Shown piece by piece: positions 1 to 6,673 of a stretch of DNA of 33,551 nt. A program made the position numbers and the translations under genes. Position 1 is the stretch's first letter, and each line of letters begins with the position of its first letter. The notes beneath the pieces were generated by a model. The model was not told the origin of the DNA, did no database searches, and saw nothing but the letters and a program-made list of their open reading frames with translations. This DNA is from Celeribacter naphthalenivorans (GTDB lineage Bacteria > Pseudomonadota > Alphaproteobacteria > Rhodobacterales > Rhodobacteraceae), in assembly GCF_020524585.1 (NCBI RefSeq), contig NZ_JAIVLK010000012.1:1-33551 (forward strand), in the 5' to 3' direction.

Positions 1-192
1 GCGCAACGGGAGGTGAGAAGGGTGTGGTAAACTCCAAACAGAACCGCGCGCTGAGTTTGGCCTCTGGCGCCAAATCAGCTTCTTTTAGCCATGGGTCAGG
101 CCCTGGCCCGCTTGTCGGCCGAGAAACGATCACAGAGCCGCCCGACGACGATACGGGGCCTGTCATCATGAAGAAACACGTTCCCGCAAAAC

Positions 193-1461
193 TCATTTGT
201 ATCTCTGTCTTTCTGCTTCTCGTTCACGCCGGGCCAATAGTCCCATGAATGAGGCAAGAAGATTTAGTTCGCCCGTTTTTGCGGCATGTGTCAGGCTTCT
301 CAAATAGCCTCCGGGGGATGCAACAGGGTTTTTGGGATCGCTGGTTTTTGCGTCGGTTATGAGCGCCGCAATGATCGCTCCCATCAGTCCCATTTGAGCT
401 ATTGCGGCCTCCCATGCTGTTCTGTTTGTTCCCAACTCAGAAAGGCGGGTCCAAGCGCCGACCTCGATCTGATAGAGACCCGGATTAGGATCCGGCTGCC
501 CACCGTTTGCGATGTCAATGTGCATTTTCAGCTCGTCGGATGCGAGTTCGTAAACCATTCGATTAGAAACACGCGGTATAGTTTTATGATTGTGTTCGTC
601 GTTGGCTCCGACATTCTTTTTTTCTTCGCAACGCGAGGAGCCGTGAGGCTCTGAGCCAATTGAATTTATGTCCGAGGATTTATCCTCGGTCATTTTATCC
701 TCGCCGTTGGCGTTACAAGACAAGATATTATCTTCGATTTGGTCTTGTATATGGCACCCGAAATGATTTTCGGGCTGACCAGAAATATTCTTGGGGATTT
801 GAGCGAGCTTGTTGAGTTTCATCAACAGGGATTCAGCCTGTTCTACATGCTCTTTTAGCGCACCGAGAGAGAGACTAATCAGCTTGTCCGAGCGCGGCCA
901 GCTTTTGAACTCTTCAAGGCACTCAAGTGCGCCTTTAGCAGTGCGGGATTTTGACGCCAACACTGTGATCGTGCCCTTTACATGCCTGTACAGTCGGGAC
1001 CGTGCGCCCCGCAGCTCGTCGTGCTCTTTCTTGTCATCGGCATCACGCTCCAACGCGTCGAGCATGTCGGGCAGGATATTGAGGCCGGGGGTTAAAAACA
1101 GACCGAGCCGCTTGCGGCGGCATCGTGCTCCATTGGCGCCGACCCGTCTCTCGATCAGACCGATCCTTTCAAGTTCGACCTCGTGATTGTGCAAGGACCG
1201 CGGAGTGATCCCGCGCCCAGCAATCAGCGTTTCTTGCTTCGAGAAGCAAAAAGGTTCGGCGTGAGGGTCCGTGAATTCGCCCGGAGGAACGAGATCGAAG
1301 ATGATTTCTAAGGTCCGGACGCAGCCCGCAGACGCACCACGGAGCTGTGCATATTGGGTGCATAGCTTTCGATAGCGATCTCGGTTCCAGCGCTCAGGTA
1401 GGCCGTTATGGTAGCGTTGTTGCGCACCCTTACGGGCGGCAGAAATATGTTGGAATGACAT
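193..1461 (-). CDS. repC: RepC-family plasmid replication initiator
   Basis: RepC binds an origin that, in the repABC family, lies inside its own gene, and starts plasmid replication. The N-terminal half carries a winged-helix-like segment (FSKQETLIAGRGITPRSLHN, then ELERIGLIERR) that corresponds to the RepC DNA-binding domain. The C-terminus has the family hallmark PGGYLRSLTHAAKTGEL. Between them is a long acidic, Ser/Asn-rich linker (around EDKMTEDKSSD) encoded by AT-rich DNA. I chose the ATG at 1461 (422 aa) because GAGGA lies 6-7 bases upstream; the in-frame ATG at 1500 has no ribosome site. No repA or repB is adjacent, so this is a solo repC, and partition is encoded separately near 30.6-32 kb. 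The family call is secure; the exact compatibility class cannot be told from sequence alone. Confidence 0.9.
   Translation of the reverse strand: MSFQHISAARKGAQQRYHNGLPERWNRDRYRKLCTQYAQLRGASAGCVRTLEIIFDLVPPGEFTDPHAEPFCFSKQETLIAGRGITPRSLHNHEVELERIGLIERRVGANGARCRRKRLGLFLTPGLNILPDMLDALERDADDKKEHDELRGARSRLYRHVKGTITVLASKSRTAKGALECLEEFKSWPRSDKLISLSLGALKEHVEQAESLLMKLNKLAQIPKNISGQPENHFGCHIQDQIEDNILSCNANGEDKMTEDKSSDINSIGSEPHGSSRCEEKKNVGANDEHNHKTIPRVSNRMVYELASDELKMHIDIANGGQPDPNPGLYQIEVGAWTRLSELGTNRTAWEAAIAQMGLMGAIIAALITDAKTSDPKNPVASPGGYLRSLTHAAKTGELNLLASFMGLLARREREAERQRYK
672..774. other. Inverted repeats in AT-rich stretch of repC, candidate oriV
   Basis: Inside the repC linker there is a perfect palindrome CCGAGGAT-TT-ATCCTCGG at 672-689. 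A second copy of TTTATCCTCG follows at 694-703, and a further inverted repeat CCCGAAA-TGAT-TTTCGGG lies at 757-774, with AT-rich DNA between. In repABC plasmids the origin is known to lie within repC, in an AT-rich segment, so this is a reasonable origin candidate. That it functions is inference. Confidence 0.4.
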
Positions 1462-1617
1462 GCTCTGTCCTCGTTTTGTTGGCGAGGCATCAACCGGCAA
1501 TACAAATTTATTCGCGAAAACCGCGTTTTTCTCTTGTTTGCGATGTGGGGGAGGTGCTACAAACTACCTAAATTTCGTGAAGGTACATCAGAGTTGGCGC
1601 TCTGGTTTGTAGATCCC

Positions 1618-1657
1618 CCCCCGCCGGTTTCCTCCGCGCGGGGGTTCTCTTTTATTT
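1618..1657 (+). terminator. Hairpin plus T-rich tract in repC leader, possible antisense-RNA terminator
   Basis: CCCCCGC (1618-1624) pairs with GCGGGGG (1638-1644) and is followed by TTCTCTTTTATTT, a rho-independent terminator pattern on the plus strand. It sits opposite the repC leader, where RepC plasmids often encode a small counter-transcribed RNA that controls repC. A weak promoter-like pair (TTGTTT at 1534, TACAAA at 1558, 18-base spacer) would give an RNA of roughly 85-90 bases. The hairpin is visible; the RNA is inferred. Confidence 0.35.
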
Positions 1658-1729
1658 GTTTGGGTTTCCTGCTCCGATTCCTTTGTTACTTTGGTCTTGT
1701 ATACTGCGTTTGGGCGACGAAATGTAGTC

Positions 1730-1864
1730 ATGAACACGAAACATAGTTCAGCCAAACTTGAAGATCGCTATATGATGGGTGCTCATAAGGGAAGCCATCG
1801 TGCAACCTTTACCAAGAAGATTAAGCGCATTTTCTCGAACCGGCCTGATCAGACTTTTGTATAG
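1730..1864 (+). CDS. Possible 44-aa basic small protein
   Basis: An ATG-to-TAG frame of 45 codons encodes a Lys/Arg-rich peptide (core RATFTKKIKRIFSNRP). There is no convincing ribosome binding site upstream, and the last 44 bases overlap the 3' end of the convergent gene ending at 1821. It resembles no family I recognise. It could be a real small nucleic-acid-binding peptide or a chance frame. It is kept because it is the only plus-strand frame in the gap and its composition is strongly biased. Confidence 0.25.
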   Translation: MNTKHSSAKLEDRYMMGAHKGSHRATFTKKIKRIFSNRPDQTFV

Positions 1865-2153
1865 GAAAGACACGATAGACAATCACGCCGGGCTCCAGCG
1901 GCACTTTCATATGTGTTACACCAACTTTCTTCAAAATCGCAGATAGCGCGGCGAGTGACTGGAACGTCCGCACTGTTGGTTTCGATGGAGAGTAGAGCAC
2001 CGCTTTGGTCTGTTCGTCTATTGGTGAAGAAAGCTGAAATTCTATTCTACGCCGCAAATTTGGTCCTTTTGTCTCATTCATCGAGATTTCAATAAGCCCA
2101 CTGGACTTCAACAAACTCGTGAAAGCTTCTTGTCCAACAGGAATATTAATCAT
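1821..2153 (-). CDS. Hypothetical protein, 110 aa
   Basis: This is a small soluble protein with no recognised domain. The start at 2153 is preferred over 2165 because GGAGG lies five bases upstream. A central amphipathic stretch (RTFQSLAALSAILKKVGVTH) could be a DNA- or protein-contacting helix, and the N-terminal third has a basic patch (PNLRRRIEFQL). No signal peptide or membrane segment is seen. It is transcribed away from the gene at 2504 from a shared divergent region carrying elements like those ahead of the transfer operons, so a role in transfer regulation is possible but unproven. Confidence 0.6.
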   Translation of the reverse strand: MINIPVGQEAFTSLLKSSGLIEISMNETKGPNLRRRIEFQLSSPIDEQTKAVLYSPSKPTVRTFQSLAALSAILKKVGVTHMKVPLEPGVIVYRVFPIQKSDQAGSRKCA

Positions 2154-2174
2154 GAGAACCTCCACACATTCACT

Positions 2175-2265
2175 TAAACAGAGAATTTAGAATTCCGACA
2201 CAAACGTGTATTGCGGCAAAACATGTTTTTGCGCCCAAACTCTGTTTAGCGACCGTTACTGAGTA
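2175..2265. promoter_or_regulatory. Divergent regulatory region with inverted CTCTGTTTA elements
   Basis: A perfect 9-bp inverted repeat is formed by TAAACAGAG (2175-2183) and CTCTGTTTA (2240-2248). Between them is a near-palindrome, GCAAAACATGTTTTTGC, at about 2216-2232. The right arm lies in the context GTTTTTGCGCCCAAACTCTGTTTAG, closely resembling GTTTTGGCGCAAGACTCGTTTAG ahead of traA (2929-2951). ACTGAGTA follows at 2258. This suggests that the two flanking genes and the transfer operon share a regulator. Confidence 0.4.
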
Positions 2266-2503
2266 TGCAAAGACAAAAAATTTCCTGAAGGCAACATTAA
2301 TACATTGCCGAAATTAAAGTCTCAGAGGGAGATCTTGCGATATTCAGGCAGAAAAATGGAATTTCACAAACTGTTTGCCTCACCAGTTTTTGAAAGATTT
2401 TAGCCAAAACACAGTCTTGGTTTGATAATGAGTCTAGCTCACGAACATTGTTTAAAGTACAGACAATGTATTGAACCCAAAACGTCATGAAGCGAGGGAT
2501 AAA
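2266..2503. other. Gene-free AT-rich spacer
   Basis: No credible gene is seen; the minus-strand frame here lacks a ribosome site. There are two weak inverted repeats, GGCAA/TTGCC (2290-2294 and 2305-2309) and AGGCA/TGCCT (2346-2350 and 2376-2380). The spacer lies a few hundred bases upstream of the transfer operon, where F-like plasmids often carry oriT, but no nick-site consensus could be assigned. Confidence 0.3.
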
Positions 2504-2869
2504 ATGAAGGGTGCGCCGGGGATCGTCTGGGAAGCAGGAATAGACGATGAAATTGAGGCAGGTGCTAAAGTCACCTTTCTAGCTTTGGGGCCAGAGGATA
2601 CCTCTCTTGATAGCGTGGAGGGCTGGTACGTCGTCCTCGAAATGCCAGACGGAACGATGAAGTTGCTTGTCAAGCAAAAGGTGTTTGGGCCCCGCCTTTT
2701 CAAGACTTATCCTGGCATTTCTGCGTTTGCTAAAGATCATTGCAAAGATTGGGCATCTATCACTCTACCATTGGTTCCCACAGTGAGAAGCGAAAAAGAG
2801 GTTTGGGAATTTATTGAAAATTCAGGGAATTCGAGGCCAACAGTTCCAACGAAAAAGAGGAAATTCTAG
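2504..2869 (+). CDS. Hypothetical protein, 121 aa
   Basis: This is a small soluble protein immediately upstream of the transfer operon. The first ATG, at 2504, is preceded by GAGGG about six bases away. The upstream in-frame TTG at 2471 is not supported. The body is acidic, with a predicted beta-rich centre (WYVVLEMPDGTMKLLVKQ), and the tail is basic (PTKKRKF). No known domain was recognised. Its position, between a divergent regulatory region and the traA operator, is where F-like plasmids keep transfer regulators or relaxosome accessory proteins (traM, traJ, traY), but I see no homology to those. Confidence 0.6.
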   Translation: MKGAPGIVWEAGIDDEIEAGAKVTFLALGPEDTSLDSVEGWYVVLEMPDGTMKLLVKQKVFGPRLFKTYPGISAFAKDHCKDWASITLPLVPTVRSEKEVWEFIENSGNSRPTVPTKKRKF

Positions 2870-2885
2870 AATTCGTCCTGAGTAG

Positions 2886-2951
2886 ATACTCAGTTAAAAA
2901 TCAAAACTGAGTTTTGATTTAATACTTTGTTTTGGCGCAAGACTCGTTTAG
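2886..2951. promoter_or_regulatory. Operator repeats upstream of the traA operon (18-bp phased ACTNAGTT)
   Basis: Three direct copies of an 8-base core lie exactly 18 bases apart: ACTCAGTT at 2888, ACTGAGTT at 2906 and ACTTTGTT at 2924. A degenerate fourth (ACTCGTTT) is at 2942. The middle copy is inside a perfect palindrome, TCAAAACT-G-AGTTTTGA (2901-2917). The same arrangement recurs ahead of traD. Phased repeats like this are typical of a regulator binding cooperatively. The adjacent TTTAG at 2947-2951 may be part of the promoter. Confidence 0.6.
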
Positions 2952-3012
2952 GGTGCTCATCGTCGGTATTGACCGACCAAATTTGCACAGACTTATGAAC
3001 GAGGTTCAAAAC

Positions 3013-3372
3013 ATGAAACTTTTGAAAAAAATTGCTGCCGTTTCTGGCGCAGTCATCTCTCTTCTTGCCCCCGCTGCAGCGATGGCGGCGGGTGCCGACA
3101 CCGGCGTTGAAGCTGGGTTTTCCGAAATCACTACGACCCTGACAACCCTGCTGACCGGCGCAGGTGGTTATCTCGTCTTGATCATTTCCATCATCGTGGC
3201 TGCTGTCACGCTCATGGCAACGGGCCGTTGGACTTACGTCATCACCGCCGTCGCCGTTTCCCTTTTCCTTGGCTACGGCCTCAACATCGTTTCCTCGGTT
3301 GGCGGCGTGACCGCGACGACCGACATGGTTCCCGTTGCTTCCGTAACCACTGCGGAAATCCCGGTATCCTAA
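3013..3372 (+). CDS. traA: F-type pilin precursor TraA
   Basis: This is the conjugative pilin subunit, inserted in the inner membrane and then polymerised into the pilus. From the ATG at 3013 (GAGG eight bases upstream) it is 119 aa. It has a basic N-terminus (MKLLKK), a long hydrophobic leader and a probable cleavage after AMA or AAMAA near residue 24. The mature part of about 95 residues has two membrane helices (YLVLIISIIVAAVTLMA and YVITAVAVSLFLGYGLNIV), the usual plan for TraA/VirB2 pilins. An upstream in-frame ATG at 2995 is less well placed. It is the first gene of the transfer operon and is followed by a hairpin terminator. A dedicated S26 peptidase gene downstream (9766) may help its maturation. 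Confidence 0.85.
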   Translation: MKLLKKIAAVSGAVISLLAPAAAMAAGADTGVEAGFSEITTTLTTLLTGAGGYLVLIISIIVAAVTLMATGRWTYVITAVAVSLFLGYGLNIVSSVGGVTATTDMVPVASVTTAEIPVS

Positions 3373-3389
3373 TCCCCCAAAGACACTCT

Positions 3390-3415
3390 AACCGCGCGCT
3401 ATGGCGCGCGGTTTT
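3390..3415 (+). terminator. Strong hairpin after traA
   Basis: A perfect 10-bp stem is formed by AACCGCGCGC (3390-3399), loop TATG and GCGCGCGGTT (3404-3413), ending in TTTT. It lies between the pilin gene and traL. It could be a leaky terminator or a 3'-end stabiliser that makes pilin mRNA more abundant than the rest of the operon. Confidence 0.7.
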
Positions 3416-3444
3416 CAACGAGTCTGTCTGCGCTGGAGGTAAGG

Positions 3445-3735
3445 ATGCAGGAGAACGTAATTCGAATTGAACAACGTCTACAGGAACAGGGTCGTATCCT
3501 GATTTTTCCCATCGACGAAGGCTTGGCGCTCCTCGCCCCCTTCGGCGTGGCGCTAGCGCTTCAAGCAGCATTGCTAGGAATTATTCTGGGTCTCGCCAGC
3601 TATTTGATCTGGAAGAGGCTCAAAGGAGACGGCGGTATTGAGGCGCTTCTTGCGATGCTCTACTGGTTCCTCCCCAAAGAAATCAGCCCTCTCAAATCAT
3701 GGCCCGATAGCGCCGTAACAATGTGGAGGGGTTAA
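3445..3735 (+). CDS. traL: Type IV conjugative transfer protein TraL
   Basis: TraL is a small inner-membrane protein needed for F-pilus assembly. The sequence has the family pattern: a short N-terminus ending in FPIDEGLALLAPFG, then a hydrophobic region (VALALQAALLGIILGLASYLIW) and a basic loop before a second hydrophobic stretch (LLAMLYWFLP). It is 96 aa, the usual size. GGAGG lies five bases before the ATG. Its stop overlaps the traE start in a TAATG. Confidence 0.9.
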   Translation: MQENVIRIEQRLQEQGRILIFPIDEGLALLAPFGVALALQAALLGIILGLASYLIWKRLKGDGGIEALLAMLYWFLPKEISPLKSWPDSAVTMWRG

Positions 3736-4292
3736 TGAACTTCGCAACACTTTCAAGCAAAATGAAAGCCGCACAAAGAGCGCGCAACGGTCTAGCACTT
3801 GTCCTCTGTGTTTCAATCGGCACGAACATGCTTCTTGGCTATAGGATTAGCCAGGAAAACACACAGGTTATTCTTATTCCTTCGCGTGTTTCCGACGGGA
3901 TGGTTGCGCGTGGCGCCGCTGACGTTCGTTACATTGAAGCGCTTAGCCTCGATGCCGTTTACGCGATGTATACAGTTTCACCTGGCACAGTTGCCTATGG
4001 GAGAACTGTGATCGAACGCCTCTCGTCGGCCAGCGACAGAGCAAGGCTTTTGGACGCCTACGACGATATTACTGAAGACATTAAGAGGCGACGTATCTCC
4101 ACCGTCTTTAGGCCCGGAAAAATTACGCATGACCTGTCGCGTCTCCAAGTGATCGTAGATGGCTCACTCGCAACCTACCTCGACACCACTGAAGTCAACG
4201 CGACACGGCGGCGTATCAAGATCAGCTTTGTGGAGGAGGGTGCTTCCATTCGCCTTTCCCGCATCGAACTTGTGGAAATTGAAGATGAATAA
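3735..4292 (+). CDS. traE: Type IV conjugative transfer protein TraE
   Basis: TraE is an inner-membrane-anchored, VirB8-like protein of the F-type channel. The 185-aa product has one N-terminal membrane anchor (LALVLCVSIGTNMLLGYRI) followed by a periplasmic domain, matching the family in length. I chose the ATG at 3735, overlapping the traL stop, because GGAGG lies just upstream; the in-frame ATG at 3723 is less well placed. The 3' end overlaps traK by eight bases. Confidence 0.88.
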   Translation: MNFATLSSKMKAAQRARNGLALVLCVSIGTNMLLGYRISQENTQVILIPSRVSDGMVARGAADVRYIEALSLDAVYAMYTVSPGTVAYGRTVIERLSSASDRARLLDAYDDITEDIKRRRISTVFRPGKITHDLSRLQVIVDGSLATYLDTTEVNATRRRIKISFVEEGASIRLSRIELVEIEDE

Positions 4293-5001
4293 ATTGATAC
4301 TTGTGGCCTGTTTCGGAGTTTTTTTCACATCTCCAGCGACTGCCGAACAAAAACTCTCTGTTGACCCCAATGGAACTGTGAAGATCGCTGCATCGGTCAA
4401 CGATGTAACCCGGATCACTGTTCTTGGAGACCGTATTCGACGCATCATCAAAGATGAAACATCCTTCCAGGAAATGAACGACGAAACGACTGGCGATATT
4501 TTTCTCCGCTATGCGGGTCCGAAAGACAAACTCGTTCCTGAAACGGGCTACATCATCACCGAAGCCGGAACGACAATCGGATACGAAATTACCCCAAAAG
4601 CAAACCTTGATGCAGAGACGGTTGTCATCAACGTAAAGGGGCAGCTCGCACCGCAGGAAAGCAGAACGTCCGCCGGAGGCTCAGCACCCACCGGAGGTTT
4701 CGAACTCGCAGCAGGAGAAGCCGGGGGTGGCTACGCGTCGCAACTTGTCGCCGTGGCTAAAGCTGCGATTGACAAGCATATCGGTGGCAAGGCCGCGCCA
4801 AACCGTGGTCATGGGACAGTCATAGCTTCCGAAACATCCTCAGGAATGCGCGCCCGTGTCCTCGTCGCCAGCGGCGGATCGAAAGGGAAATACGTGCGGC
4901 CACAAGATTTCTACAACTCCAAGACGCTCGCCGTCTGGGTCCAACGAAACAGCCTAGCGCCGCGTCAAAGCGCTTGGGTCATTGTCGTGGAGAAACACTG
5001 A
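4285..5001 (+). CDS. traK: Type-F conjugative transfer secretin TraK
   Basis: TraK is the VirB9/secretin-like component that forms the outer part of the channel with TraB and TraV. The 238-aa protein starts at 4285, giving a clear signal peptide (MNKLILVACFGVFFTSPATA). The mature part has the TraK pattern: an N-terminal repeat domain (VKIAASVNDVTRITVLGDRI) and a C-terminal region with VWVQRNSLAPRQSAWVIVV. The longer in-frame start at 4159 would bury the signal peptide and is rejected. Its stop overlaps the traB ATG in a TGATG. Confidence 0.88.
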   Translation: MNKLILVACFGVFFTSPATAEQKLSVDPNGTVKIAASVNDVTRITVLGDRIRRIIKDETSFQEMNDETTGDIFLRYAGPKDKLVPETGYIITEAGTTIGYEITPKANLDAETVVINVKGQLAPQESRTSAGGSAPTGGFELAAGEAGGGYASQLVAVAKAAIDKHIGGKAAPNRGHGTVIASETSSGMRARVLVASGGSKGKYVRPQDFYNSKTLAVWVQRNSLAPRQSAWVIVVEKH

Positions 5002-6245
5002 TGTCGGATGCTCGCAAAAAACAGCAATGGATTATCTTTGGCGGCGCCGGGGCTGTATTGCTTCTTGTTGTTATTGTTCTCGGCCAAGCGATGAACAATA
5101 AGCAAGCCGCGTTTCGCAGCACGTCGAGCGGCACAGTGGACGAAACGATCATTGCCGATCGCACGTCGCAGGCCTCACCAGAATTGAGTTGGGCGCGGCA
5201 GAGCCGCGACGAATTGGACAATCTCAGTCGCACAGTTACTGAACTTACAAACACGATCACCACGATGTCGGAACAGCAAAATTCGCAGCTCCAAGAGATG
5301 CGGACGCAATACGACGAAGTGATTATTCAGCAGCAGGCCGAGATTAATGCACTCAAAGAAGGTACCGCAGCAGTTAGACCGGCTCCTGAAGGTGCAGTTC
5401 TTGGAGGGAATGGGGAAAACTACGGTCAAGAGTTTGTGACCGTGAATGGTCGCACACCAATCGCAGGGTCGAACCAACCGGGAAGCTCTGCGACGGCTGG
5501 TGCGCAAACGACCGTCCAACCGTTCGGGGCAGGGTTCGCAAAAGACTTCACCCTCGCAGAAAAGCCCAAGGCGGAAGCGGAAGAAGCCGCAGACATCTCT
5601 AACAAAGTCAAAGACCTGCGTTCGTATATTCCTGCCGGGAGTTACGCCCCAGCGGTGGTTATCTCGGGCGTAGACGCCTCGACTGGCGTTACATCCCGAG
5701 ATGACCCCGTCCCGGTCCTCGTTCGCATTACTGGACCTGCGACGACCGCTGCGGCGGGATCAGGAACGGGCCGTAAAATCAACATCACAGGTTGCACGGT
5801 CATGGGATCGGCGCGTGGCGATCTGTCCTCTGAGCGCGTCTATGTGCGGCTCACGACTTTGACGTGTCTCGGCAAGAACAACCAAGTGATCGAAACGAAT
5901 GTTGCCGGTCTTATAGCTGGATCGGGCAAGGCCGGCGTTCGCGGGCATGTCGTAAGCCGTGAAGGGAACCTTGTACGCAACGCAGCTATGGCAGGTGCTT
6001 TGAGTGGCTTCGCGGACGCTGTGTCCAGCGCCGCTTCTATCGCTAGTGCCAACGACGAGGCGGACTCGGTAGGAAGCGTCATGGCTGGCGCAGCGGGAGG
6101 CATCATCGGTGGCGGCACAGGCAACGCCGCGAACACTTTGGCCGAATATTACATTCAACGCGCTGAACAATATCAACCCGTCGTGTCCCTTTATGCCGGA
6201 ACTGACGTCGAAGTTGTCTTTATGGAAGGGGTAGCCCTGCAATGA
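5001..6245 (+). CDS. traB: Conjugal transfer protein TraB (VirB10-like)
   Basis: TraB spans from the inner membrane to the outer-membrane core complex. From 5001 it is 414 aa. It has a short cytoplasmic N-terminus, a membrane helix (WIIFGGAGAVLLLVVIVLGQA), a coiled-coil periplasmic stalk (residues about 60-120, ELDNLSRTVTELTNTITTM onward), a flexible Gly/Thr-rich linker, and a C-terminal VirB10-like beta-barrel domain ending in DVEVVFMEGVALQ. The in-frame start at 4974 is inside traK and lacks support. The stop overlaps traV by ATGA. Confidence 0.9.
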   Translation: MSDARKKQQWIIFGGAGAVLLLVVIVLGQAMNNKQAAFRSTSSGTVDETIIADRTSQASPELSWARQSRDELDNLSRTVTELTNTITTMSEQQNSQLQEMRTQYDEVIIQQQAEINALKEGTAAVRPAPEGAVLGGNGENYGQEFVTVNGRTPIAGSNQPGSSATAGAQTTVQPFGAGFAKDFTLAEKPKAEAEEAADISNKVKDLRSYIPAGSYAPAVVISGVDASTGVTSRDDPVPVLVRITGPATTAAAGSGTGRKINITGCTVMGSARGDLSSERVYVRLTTLTCLGKNNQVIETNVAGLIAGSGKAGVRGHVVSREGNLVRNAAMAGALSGFADAVSSAASIASANDEADSVGSVMAGAAGGIIGGGTGNAANTLAEYYIQRAEQYQPVVSLYAGTDVEVVFMEGVALQ

Positions 6246-6673
6246 TTATTTCTAAGAAAAACTCCGTCTGGTCTTCGATGGTAGCGGTAATGCTTTTGGG
6301 CGGATGCGCCGCAAGCAACACGGAGCGGGACTTCCTCTGTCCGGTGCAAGATGGATCGCCTTGTTCAACAATCTCTGCGGCAGATGTCGGCAATGGCTCA
6401 ATTCCCACGCCTGTGCGCGAGCAAGGAGCTGACACCCTGAACAAAGACCTCTCTCAACAACCTTTGGGCATTGGCACTGGGAAAGGCGCACAAAGTGCCA
6501 CCGGAGGTACATCATTCGGTGATGGAGGGTCTCCGTACTACGCTGCAAAATATCGCGTACCGGAAGAAGTAGGCACGCTCTGGATTGCACCCCACCAAGA
6601 CAATGACGGGTTGTTGTATGAAGCAAGCTACGTCCATTTTGTTGTGCGCGAACCTTACTGGGCTTCCAAATGA
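6242..6673 (+). CDS. traV: Type IV conjugative transfer lipoprotein TraV
   Basis: TraV is the outer-membrane lipoprotein that anchors the TraK/TraB core. The 143-aa product has a lipobox LLGGC with the lipidated cysteine at residue 22, and further cysteines (FLCPVQDGSPCSTI) as in the family. A Gly/Ser/Thr-rich linker leads to a C-terminal segment rich in aromatic residues. It is somewhat shorter than F TraV. It overlaps traB (ATGA) and traC (ATGA), showing tight translational coupling. Confidence 0.85.
   Translation: MIISKKNSVWSSMVAVMLLGGCAASNTERDFLCPVQDGSPCSTISAADVGNGSIPTPVREQGADTLNKDLSQQPLGIGTGKGAQSATGGTSFGDGGSPYYAAKYRVPEEVGTLWIAPHQDNDGLLYEASYVHFVVREPYWASK

Noticed and set aside
24-248. 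Open frame at the left edge
   Set aside because: It has a non-ATG start, no ribosome site and no family resemblance, and it overlaps the 3' end of repC.
2297-2488. 63-aa minus-strand frame in the spacer
   Set aside because: It has no ribosome site, unlikely composition, and overlaps the likely leader of the gene at 2504.
5760-6242. 160-aa minus-strand frame inside traB
   Set aside because: It is a shadow of the confidently assigned traB gene, with no ribosome site or domain.
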